This document shows positions 11,048-23,000 of a stretch of 64,000 bases of DNA, piece after piece. The number at the start of each line of letters is the position of its first letter. The first letter of the stretch is position 1. The notes under the pieces are model-generated. The model ran no database searches and was not told the DNA's origin. It worked only from the letters and a program-made list of their open reading frames with translations. Position numbers and translations under genes: made by a program. Source of the stretch: Actinokineospora diospyrosa (GTDB lineage Bacteria > Actinomycetota > Actinomycetes > Mycobacteriales > Pseudonocardiaceae); assembly GCF_024171925.1 (NCBI RefSeq), contig NZ_JAMTCO010000002.1:62001-126000 (forward strand), given 5' to 3'.

Positions 11048-14000
11048 GCGCGATCGAGGACATCCTCCCGCTGTCCCCGCTGCAGTCGGGGATGCTGTTC
11101 CACTCCACTTTGGACGAATCGGGGCAGGACGTCTACCTCGCCCAGTTGGTGCTGGACCTGGCGGGCCCGCTGGACCCGGCGCGGCTGCGGGCCGCGGTCA
11201 ACGGTCTGACCGCCCGGCACTCGGCGTTGCGCAGCGCGTTCGTGCGCGATGTCGGCGACCCCGTCCAGGTGGTGCTGGCCCAGGTCGAGGTGCCGTGGAT
11301 CGAGGAGTCGGCCACCGAGGAGCGGGCCGCGGAGTTGCTCGCCGCCGACCGCGCCACCCGGTTTGACCTCGACCAGCCACCGCTGATCCGCGCGATGCTG
11401 CTGGGGCTCGGCCCTGAGCGGCACCGGCTCGTGTTGACCAACCACCACCTAGTGATGGACGGCTGGTCGACGCCGCTGCTCATGCGTGACCTCTTCGCCC
11501 TCTACGCGGGGGAGCACCTACCTGCGGCGCGGCCCTTCCGGGATCACCTGGCGTGGTTGGCCAACCGCGACAAGGCAGCGTCAACGGCCGCGTGGAAGAA
11601 CGCTCTCGGCGATGTCGACTCAGCGACCTTGCTCGTGCCTGCCGCCGTTAGTGCCCCTGCGGTCCTCCCCCGCGAAGTGGTGCTCGACATCCCCGGGCTC
11701 ACCACGTTCGCCCGAGCCCAAGGGGTCACGACCAACACGGTCGTCCAAGCAGCGTGGGGCATCCTCACCAGCAGGTTGACCGGCCGCGATGACGTCATCT
11801 TCGGCGCTACCGTGGCCGGTAGGCCTGCCGACCTACCGGGCGTCGAGTCGATGGTCGGCCTGTTCATCAACACGATCCCGGTGCGGCTGCGGCTGAACCC
11901 GGGGGAGACCGTCACCGACCTGATGGCCCGGCTCCAAGACGAGCAGGCAGAGCTACTCGACCACCAGCACGTCGGCCTCGCCGACGTCCAGCGCGCGATC
12001 GGCTCCGGCGTGGGCGAGCTGTTCGACAGCCTGGTCGTGTTCGAGTCGTTCCCGTTCGACACCGGTGCCATCGATGCCGCCGTCGCCTCGACCGGGCTGC
12101 GGGTCACCTCGACCGGGCGCCCCATCGCCACGCACTACCCGGTGACGCTCATGGTGATGCCGCGCGGCGACACCCTGGAGTTCACCCTCAAGTACCGACC
12201 GGACCTGGTCACCGATCCCGAGGGCCTGCTGGGCCGGTTGCGGGACCTGCTCGCGGAGATCGTCACCTACCCGCGCGCCTTGGTGGCCGTGCTGGGCAGG
12301 GTGGCCGTCGACCTGCCCCCGGCGATCCCGGCAGTGCCAACACCCGGGGCCACCTTGGCCGAACTCTTCGCCGCCCAGGTGGCCCGCACACCGGACGCGC
12401 CCGCCGTCGAGTTCCAGGGTGACACGCTCACCTACGCCGAACTCGACGCCAAGGCCGAAGCGCTCGCCGCGCGGTTGCCGGTCGGCCCCGAAGACCTCGT
12501 CGCCCTCGTCCTGCCCCGTTCGGCCGACCTCGTCATCGCGGCGCTGGCCGTGGTCAAGGCGGGTGCGGGGTACCTGCCGATCGATCCGGGCTACCCAGCC
12601 GACCGCATCCGCGCGACCCTCGACGACGCGGCCCCGGTCGCCGTCATCACCGCCCTGGACGACGACGTCCCCATCCCCACCCACCGCAGCAGTGCCAATC
12701 AGGGCAGTGCCAATCAGGGCAGTGCGGACCAGGGCAGTGCAGACCAGGACAACGTCGCCTACGTGATCTACACGTCCGGCTCCACCGGCACCCCCAAGGG
12801 AGTCGTGGTCACCCACCGGGACGTCGTCACCCTGTTGACCGCCGCGCAGCCGTCGTTCGGGTTCGGCCCCGACGACGTGTGGACGCTGTTCCACTCGTTC
12901 GCCTTCGACTTCTCCGTGTGGGAGATGTGGGGGCCGCTGGTCACCGGTGGCAGGCTCGTCGTCGTCCCGCACGAGACCAGCCGCTCGCCGGAGGACTTCC
13001 GGGCGCTGCTCGCCGAGCAGCGGGTCACCGTGCTGAACCAGACCCCTTCCGCCTACTACCAACTGAACACGGTGGGGCTGCCCGACCTGCGCGTGGTCAT
13101 CTTCGGCGGAGAGGCATTGGACCCGACCCGGCTCACCCCGGGCCCGCGGCTGGTCAACATGTACGGCATCACCGAAACCACCGTGCACGTCACCTTCCGA
13201 GAGTTGGACTCAACGGCGACAGGCAGCGTCATCGGCCTGGGTTTGCCGGGCCTGACTGTTCACGTCCTCGACAGTTCCCTCGCACCAGTGCCGGTAGGCG
13301 TGCCGGGCGAGATGTATGTCGGAGGCGGACAACTTGCCCGGGGCTACCTGGGCCGCCATGGGCTTACCGCGTCCCGCTTCGTCGCCAACCCGTTCGGTGA
13401 ACCGGGAAGCAGGCTCTACCGCAGCGGTGACCTTGCCCGCTGGACCGAGTCCGGCGAGCTGGAGTACCTGGGGCGGGCTGACGACCAGGTCAAGATTCGC
13501 GGTTTCCGCATCGAGGTCGGTGAGGTCGAGGCTGCTCTCGCCACCGCGCCAGGCGTGACCCACTGTGCTGTTGTCGCCCGCGCTGACGGGCCGTCTGGAA
13601 CACACCTGGCGGCCTACTTAGTGGGTTCGGCCGATATCCCCGCGATCCGCGAACACTTGCGGGCACGGCTACCGGAGCACATGTTGCCCGCCGGGTTCGT
13701 CGTCCTCGACGCGCTTCCGCTGACTGGCAACGGCAAGCTCGACCGTCGCGCGTTGCCGCCATTGGACTTCGGTGCCAACACCGGCCGGGCGGCCTCCACC
13801 GATACAGAACGGCTGCTCGCTGACCTGTTCGCGCAGGTCCTCGGCCGCGACACCGTCGGCGTCGACCAGTCGTTCTTCGAGCTCGGCGGCGACAGCATCA
13901 TCTCGATCCAGCTCGTCGGCCGCGCCCGCGCAGCCGGGGTCGTGCTCTCTCCCCGGCAGGTCTTCGAGTTGCGCACGGTCGCTGAGCTCGCCGCCGCGGT

Positions 14001-17000
14001 CGACGCTGCTGTGGTCAACGGTGCTGTGGTCAACGGTGCTGCGGCTGTCCCCGAGCGGCTGATCGAGGCGGACGGGACCGGGCGGGTCACCCCGACGCCG
14101 ATCATGCGCACGTTCCTGGCCAGGGGCGGGCCGTTCGCCCGCTTCTCGCAAGCCGTCCTGGTCCCAGTGCCCGCGGGTGCCACCCGGTCCACCGTGGTCG
14201 GGGCGCTACGGGTGCTGCTCGAGCACCACGACCTGCTGCGGGCCAAGTCCGTCCTCGGCGACGAGCACGAGCTCACCGTCGCCTCGGTCGGTTCGGTCGA
14301 CGCCGAGCCGCTGGTCCACCGGGTCGAGCGGACCGACGACCCCGACCTGCTGCGCCGCGAACACACCGCCGCCGTCGCCCGGCTCGACCGCGCAGGCGGC
14401 GTGCTCGCCCAGCTGACCTGGTTCGACCCCGGGTTCGCACTGCTGACCTGCCACCACGTGGCGACCGACGGCTACTCCTGCCAGATCCTCGCCGAGGACC
14501 TTGCCTCCGCACTGCGCGGCGAACCGCTGCCGCCGGTGCTCACCTCGTTCCGCGCCTGGGCCGAGCGCCTCCCGGCCGTCGCTGCGGCGCGAATCGCCGA
14601 ACTGCCGCTGTGGCGGGACATCGTGGCCAGCCCGGACCCGGTCCTCGGCGCGGGCAGGCTCGACCTCGTCCGCGACACCCGCGAGACCGTCCGCCAAGTC
14701 ACCGCCGCGCTCCCGGCCGAGGTCACCGAAGCGCTGCTCACCGTGGTCCCCGCCGCGTTCCACACCGGGCCCAGCGAAATCCTGATGGCCGCGTTCGGGC
14801 GTGCGGTAGCCACCTGGCGCGGCACCGGCGAACCAACGACCTTGATCACCGTCGAGGCCCACGGCCGCGAACAGCACATCGTTGACGGTGCCGACCTGTC
14901 CCGCACCGTTGGCTGGTTCACCACGCAGTACCCGGTTCGCTTAGACGCCACCGGTGACCCTGCCGCGACCGTGAAGCGCGTAAAGCAACACCTCGCGGAC
15001 CTGCCTGACCGTGGGGTCGGGTACGGGCTGCTGCGGCACTTCACCGACTCCGGACTCGACGCGTTCCCCGAGCCGCAGATCCTGTTCAACTACATGGGCC
15101 GTGTGGCGCCGCCTAACGACGATCCGCTCGGCTTCGCCCAGATCGGCTTTGGTGGCGTCGCCCCCGCGGCCGACCCCGGCCTGCCCGCGGCAGCGGCTCT
15201 TGTGGTCAACGCGGTGGTACCCGACGGTGCTGGCCTGGAGATCCAGCTGCGCTACCCGGCGAGCCTGTTTGTCGAGGACGAGATCACTCGGCTGGCCGAC
15301 CTGTGGGCGGCAGAGCTGACTGCCCTTGCCGGGTACAAGGGCCTGGGTGGACGCACGCCATCCGATCTGCCCCTGGTTCGCGCGACCCAGGCCGATGTCG
15401 AGCTGTGGGAAGCGCGCTTCCCAGGACTAAGCGATGTCTTGCCGTTGTCGCCACTTCAGCAGGGCCTGCTGTTCCACGCCAACTACGACGCCGACGCGGT
15501 CGACTTCTACTCCGTCCAACTGGTTGTCGACCTCGATGGCCCGGTAGACGTCGACCGGCTTCGTGCCGCTGCCACCGCGTTGGTTGCTCGGCACCCGGTG
15601 CTGCGGACGGCGTTCAGTGACGAGTCCAGCATCCCCGCACAGGTTGTCTTAGCTGAAGTGACTCCCAGCCTGGTCGTGCTCGACATGACCACTGTGGAGT
15701 TTGACGAGTTCCTCGAATCCGACCGGCGAGCACGCTTCGACCTCACGTGTCCGCCGCTGGTACGGCTAACGCTGGTCCGGCTAGGTGAAGACGACCACCG
15801 GCTCGTAGTGACCAACCACCACCTCGTTCTCGACGGCTGGTCAACACCGTTGGTGGTCCGCGACCTGTTCGCCCTTTACGAGAACCGCACGCTGACCGTC
15901 CCGCCGCGCCCCTACCGCGACTTCTTGGCTTGGTTGACCCGCCGGGACCACGATGCCTCTCTTACCGCCTGGGCAAACGCTTTCGCTGGCGTCGATGAAC
16001 CGACCCTGCTCGCGAGCGCGGACCTGCGTGACGCCTCCGTCTTGCCCGCCGAGGTCGTCGACCTCGTTCCCGCGGACCTGACCGCGCGCCTGACCCAGGT
16101 CGCGCGCGGGCACGGGGTCACGCTCAACACCGTGCTCGCCGCCGCCTGGGGAGTCGTGCTCGGCGCGCTGACCGGCCGCGACGACGTCGTGTTCGGCCTG
16201 GCCGTGTCCGGCCGCCCACCGGAGTTGGCGGGCGTGGAGTCCATGGTCGGCCTGTTCATCAACACCGTCCCGGTCCGGGTCGCCTGGTCCCCGGCGGACC
16301 CCGTGGCGACCCTGCTGGCCCGGCTGCAGGACGCCCGCACCGGCGTCCTCGACCACGAGCACGTCGGGCTGAGCGACATCCAGGCGCTGACCCCGGTCAC
16401 CGGCAGGCTGTTCGACACGCTGATGGTCTTCGAAACCTTCCCGCTCGACACCGCCGACCTGCTCGACCCCACCCGCGCGGGCGGTCTCTCGGCCCAGGTC
16501 GGCTGGTCGCGCGGGTACACGCACTACCCGCTGACGCTCATGCTGATGCCCGACGGCGACCTGCTGCGGATCAAGCTCGAGTACCGCACGGACGTCTTCG
16601 AGCGCGGTGCCGTCGCCCAGGTCCTCAGCCGGGTGCTCGCGGTGCTGGGCGCGTTCGCCGACGATCCGGGCACCGCCCTGTCCCGGGTGGACGTTCTCGG
16701 CGCGGTCGAACGGGACCGGGTGCTGCGCTGGAACGACACAGACCTGCCGGTGCGGCCTGTCACTGTGCCGGACCTCATCGCCGAGCAAGCGCCTAACGCG
16801 GTCGCCGTGGTGTGCGGGGACTCTTCGCTTACCTTCGCCAACCTTGGCGAGCGGTCAGATCGACTTGCCGCGCACCTGGTGTCGCTCGGTGTCGGGCAAG
16901 AGACACCGGTCGGTCTGCTGCTGCCGCGTTCAACCGACGTGATCGTCGCGATGCTGGCCGTGTGGAAGGCAGGCGGTGTCACCGTCCCGCTCGACCCGAA

Positions 17001-20000
17001 CTACCCGGCAGAACGGGTGGCATCTGTGCTGGCCGAAGCCAGCCCGGTAGCTGTAGTCACCCACCGGGCACTGGGTAGATTTACCTGTCCCACGGTGTTC
17101 GCCGACGAGTCCACGACGTGGACGGGACAAGGACAACCACAAGGACCTGTCGGACCTGATTCGGCTGCCTACATCGTCTTCACGTCAGGTTCCACCGGTA
17201 GGCCCAAGGGGGTCGTCGCGACCCACCGGGGCGTGGTGAACCTGACTGCCGCCCACCGGAGGGCTTTCATCGACCCGGCGGCCGAGCGGTTGGGACGGCC
17301 TGTGCGGGCGCTCAACGTGCTCTCCTTCGCCTTTGACGGCTCGGTGGACCCGCTGCTGTGGTTGTTCGCCGGCCACGAGCTGCACATCCTGCCCGACGAG
17401 CTGATCGGCGACCCGAGGGGAATCGTCGACCACACCCGGGCCCACGCGATCGACTTCATCGACGCGCCGCCGTCCCTGATGGATCTGCTCATCCCCGCCG
17501 GGCTGCTCGACGGGCCGCTTAGCGTGGTCGCCACCGGCGCGGAAGCGGTCGGCACCCGGTTGTGGGATCAGTTGGCCGAAGCTGATGTGACCGCGCTGAA
17601 CCTCTATGGGCCGACCGAGTGCACGGTTGACGCGCTGTGGACACTGGTCGACGCTGGCGATCCGCACATCGGGCGCCCCGTGGCCAATAGCCACTCTTAC
17701 GTCCTCGACTCGGCCTTGAGACTGGTCCCGGTAGGCGTACCGGGCGAGCTCTACATCGCTGGTGCCGGGCTAGCACGCGGGTATCTGGGGCGACCGGGGG
17801 AGACAGCGGTTCGGTTCGTCGCCAACCCGTTCGGTGCGGGGCGGCTCTACCGGACCGGGGACCTGGTGCGGTGGACGGAGTCCGGGACCGTGGAGTTCCT
17901 GGGCCGGGTCGACGACCAGGTCAAGATCCGGGGCTACCGGGTCGAGCCGGGCGAGGTCGAATCCGTCCTGAGCGGACTCCCCGGTGTCACGCAGGCCGCT
18001 GTGGTGGCCCGCGACGGCAGGCTCGTCGCCTACCTGACCGGCACGGCGTCCGCGGAGCAGGCGCGCGCCGACCTCGTCCGACTGTTGCCCGACTACTTGG
18101 TGCCTGCCGCGATCGTGCCGCTGGGGGCCCTGCCGCAGCAGCCCAACGGCAAACTGGACCGCCGCGCGCTGCCCGCCCCCGACTTCGCGGGGCAGTCGGT
18201 CCGGCAGCCCTCGACCGACACCGAACGCCTGGTCCACGGGCTGTTCACCGAACTGCTCGATGCCCGGCGGATCGGGGTGGACGACTCTTTCTTCGCGTTG
18301 GGCGGGCACTCGCTGCTCGCGGCCCGGCTGGTCGCCCGGCTACGCGCCGAGGTCGACGGCCCGCTGTCGATCCGTGCCGTCTTCGACACCCCCACTGTCG
18401 CGGGGCTCGCCGCGCACCTCGACAGCCTCACCGGAGGACCCAGTCGTCCCGCTCTAAGAGCCGAGACTCGTCCAGAGCGGATCCCGCTGTCGGCAGCGCA
18501 GGCACGCCTGTGGTTCCACGACAAGCTCAACGGTCCGTCAGCGGCCTACACGATGCCATTCGCGTCTCGGCTGACTGGCCCGCTCGACCTCGATGCACTA
18601 CGTCTCGCGTTCAACGACGTCGTGGCCCGGCACGAGAGCCTGCGCACGGTCCTAGAGGAGCATGACGGCGTCCCGTACCAGCGTGTGCTCGACGCGGTAA
18701 CGGTGCCGTTCACGGTTGTCGACACCACCGACCCCGGGAAGGGCTTGGCTAAGGCTGCCGCTGAGCCTTTCCAGCTCGATAGGGACATCCCGATCCGGGT
18801 GGCTGTGTTCCGCGTTAGCAGCAGCGAGCATGTGCTGCTGCTGTCGATTCACCACAGCGCCGCTGATGAGTGGTCCACCGGGCCGTTGCTGCGCGACCTC
18901 GCTACCGCCTACGCGGCCAGGTCTGTAGGCATGGAACCTGCCTGGACGGCGCTACCGGTCCAATACGCGGACTACGCGCTCTGGCAGCAGAAGGTTCTCG
19001 AGAGCGTCGCTGGCGAGCAGTTAGCGCATTGGAGTCGTGCGCTTGATGGCGCACCTGACGCCATCGCGCTGCCGGTAGACCGCCCGAGACCAGGCAGCCC
19101 TATCGCGGGCGCTGGAAGAGTCCGGGCCGCGATCCCGGCCGAGACCGTGGCCCGGTTGCGCTCGGTGCTGGCCGACACCGGCGCCAGCGAACTCATGGCC
19201 GCCCACGCCGCGGTCGCCGCGCTCCTGCACAAGCTGGGCGCCGGTGCGGACATCCCGCTGGGCGCGTTGGTCGCCGGGCGCGGTGAGCAGGCCGTCACCG
19301 ACCTGGTCGGCTTCTTCGTCAACACCGTGGTGCTGCGCGTCGACCTGTCCGGCGACCCGACACCGCGAGAGCTGCTCGTCCGGGTCCGCGCGGTCGCGTT
19401 GGCCGCTTACGCCAACGCCGACGTGCCGTTCGAACAGGTCGTCGAGGTGGTGAACCCGGGCCGCGAGCCGGGCCGCCACCCGCTGTTCCAGACCTTGGTC
19501 GACTACTGGAAACCCGACGGCGCCGCGACCGGCCTACCGGGACTCGCCACGACCGTGGTGGACCCTGGCGCGCCCGCCGCCCCGAAGTTCGACCTCGCCT
19601 TCGGTGTCACCACCGGTTCCGGCGGCGAGCTGCTCGTGTCGGCGGAGTTCGCCGAGGACCTGTTCGACCGGGCCACCGTCGAGAGCCTCCTGGTCCGGCT
19701 GCGACGCGTTGTCGAGGCGATGGCCACGACCCCGGACCTGCGGTTGTCACAGGTGAGCGTGCTCGACGACCAGGAACGCCACCTCGTGGTGGCGGCGTGG
19801 AACGACAGGGCTGTCCAGGCAGCCCACGGCTCCGAGCACACCGCGCTGGACCTGTTCGCCGAGCAGGTGGCGGCCACACCGGACTCGCCTGCCGTGGTGG
19901 GGGGCGGGACGGCGACGTTCCGGGAGTTGGACGACCTGTCCGGCAGGCTCGCCGCGCACCTGGTGTCGCTTGGTGTCGGCCCGGAGGACCGGGTCGCGGT

Positions 20001-23000
20001 AGTGCTACCTCGCTCAAAGAGCGTTGTGGTCGCGATGCTGGCTGTGTGGAAGGCCGGCGGCGTTGTCGTGCCGGTGGACCCCACTTACCCGGCTGACCGC
20101 ATCGCCCTTGTGTTGGACGACGCGAACCCCGTAGTGGTCGTGGGCGCTTCTGTGCCCGGCAGGACCGTAGTGTTGGAGGACCCGGCTAGCTGGACTGGTA
20201 CCGGTAGCCCTGCCGGAGCCGTGAGCCCGGACTCGGCCGCGTACCTCATCCACACCTCCGGCTCCACCGGCCGACCCAAGGGTGTTGTTGCTACCCACCG
20301 CGGGTTGGTCAACCTCGCTTGGTCACACCGCCAGACGGTGATGCCACAAGAGCGGCTGCGTGTGTTGAACGCGGTGTCGTTCGCCTTCGACGCTGCTATG
20401 GACCCCTTGCTGTGGCTGTTGTCCGGCCACGAGATGCACATCCTCGCCCAAGAGGCCATGGGGGACCCGCGCGCGATCACCCGGTACGTCCAGTCCGCAG
20501 GCATCGACTACGTGGACGCGCCCCCGTCTCTGCTGGAGTTGCTCCTGGACGAGGGGCTGCTCGACGGAGACCACCGGCCGAAGGTGGTCGCGACCGGCGC
20601 CGAGGCGGTTGGCCCCAGGCTGTGGGATCGGATCGCGGCGGCGGACGTGCTGGGCGTGAACTTCTACGGCCCCACCGAGGCCACCGTAGACGCGTCATGG
20701 GCGCGGATCGAGCTCGAGACAGCCCCACATATCGGCGGGCCGGTCGCCAACGCGCGGCTCTATGTACTCGACAACTTCCTGAACCCGGTCCCGCCAGGTA
20801 TTCCTGGTGAACTCTATGTCGGTGGGCCGGGCGTTGCCCGGGGCTATCACGGCAAGGCAGGGGAGACCGCCGCCAGGTTCGTCGCCAGCCCCTTTGGCGA
20901 CGGCAGGCTCTATCGCACCGGAGATCTGGTGCGGTGGACCGAGTCGGGGACCGTCGAGTTCCTGGGCCGTGTCGATGACCAGGTCAAGATCCGTGGCTAC
21001 CGAGTCGAACCAGGTGAGGTCGAGGCAGCTCTTAGCGCTGTCGCCGATGTTCGGCAGGCCGTAGTTGTCGCGCGTGGCGGCGTTCTCATCGGTTACGTGG
21101 CCGCGCTACCGGGCACTGATGGCGCTGCCGTGCGCGATGAGGTGGCGTTGGCGCTACCAGCGCACCTAGTGCCATCCCGTGTGGTTGTTCTCCCTGAGTT
21201 CCCCTTGCTGCCTAACGGGAAGCTGAACCGCAAGGCACTACCTGCACCGGAGGTAGCAGACGGTCGGGCCCCGGACACGCCTACCGAGAAGGCCGTGGCA
21301 CGGGTGTTCACCCAGTTGCTCGACCGCGATCAGGTCGGGGCGGACGACTCGTTCTTCGACCTCGGTGGGCACTCGCTGCTGGCCGCCCGGCTCGTTGCCC
21401 GGCTCCGGTCAGAACGCGATGTCGACCTGTCCGTGCGTGCGGTGTTCGAGGCTCCCACGGTCGCCGGTCTCGCCACCCTCGTCGACCAAGCTGCCCGCTC
21501 CCGCAGGCCTGCCCTTGTGGCACGCCCACGCCCGGAGCCGGTACCGCTGTCGGCCGCCCAGTCGCGGTTGTGGTTCCTGCACAAGCTCGACGGCCCTTCC
21601 GGCACCTACAACGTGCCGTTCGCGGTCCGGCTCGCTGGCGTGCTGAACGTCGACGCCTTACGGGCCGCTATCCGCGATGTCATTGCCCGGCACGAGAGCC
21701 TGCGCACGGTGTTCTTAGAAGACGGCGGTGTGCCCCGGCAGCAGATTCTCGAAGCTTCTGAGATCGACACACCGTTCGCGGTTCGCGATACGACAGAGTC
21801 CGCGCTGTGGGCGCAGGTACAAACCGAGGCCGACTACCCGTTCGACCTGGGGCGCGAGATTCCGATTCGAGCCACCGTCCTGCGACTCGGCGCGATAGAT
21901 CACGTGTTCGTGCTGGTGGTGCATCACATCGCTAGTGACGAGTGGTCGACCGGTCCGCTCTTGCGTGACCTTGCCGATGCGTATGAGGCCCGCTTCGTCG
22001 GGATCGAGCCGGAGTGGGCGCCGCTGGCGGTTCAGTACGCCGACTACACGCTTTGGCAGAACGACCTGCTCGACGGGCTGCTCGATGACCAACTCGGCTA
22101 CTGGACGCACACCCTGTCGGAGTTGCCCGAGGCCATCCCGCTGCCGACTGACCACCCGCGCGTTGCCAAGGAGAGCAGCCAGGGCGGTGTTGTGCGCTTC
22201 GCGGTGCCCGCGAACGTTGTCACCGGCCTGCGCGCGATAGGCCGCGAGGTTGGAGCCACCGACTTCATGGTGGTCACCGCCGCCGTCACCGCGCTGCTAC
22301 ACAAGCTCGGCGCGGGCAATGACATCCCGCTCGGCGCGCTAGTGGCCGGTCGCGGCGATGACGCTGTCACTGACCTTGTCGGCTTCTTCGTGAACACGAT
22401 CGTCTTGCGCACAGACCTCTCCGGCGACCCCACCTTGCGTGATGTCCTCGCCCGGGTAAGGGAAACCGCGCTGGGCGCCTTCGCCAACGCCGACGCGCCG
22501 TTCGACCGCGTCGTCGAAGCGATCAACCCTGATAGGGCTACCGGGCGGCACCCGCTTTTCCAAACGATGGTGGACTTCCGCACTACCGATCTCGGCGGGG
22601 CAGCCCTACCTGGCGTGAGCGCCCGTCCGGTCGTCGATGACGCTGCCTTCATCGGCGGGGCGAAGTTCGACTTGGCCTTCAACTTCGCGTCGTTGCCTGA
22701 CGGATCGTTGGACGGGTCGCTGGAGTTCGACGCCGACCTGTTCGAGCACGCCAGCGCGGAGACCCTGGCCCGACGGCTCGGTCGTGTGTTGGCAACGGCC
22801 TCGGCAGAGCCAACGACTCCGCTGTCGCGGCTGGATGTCCTCGACGCCACCGAGCGGGATCTCTTGGTGCGCGGGTGGAACGACACGGCCACCCCGGTCG
22901 ATGACGTCACTGTGCCCGGGTTGTTCGCGGCTCAGGTCGCGCAGACTCCTGACGCGGTTGCCGTCATCAGCGGCGACGCCCAACTCACGTACGCGGAGCT

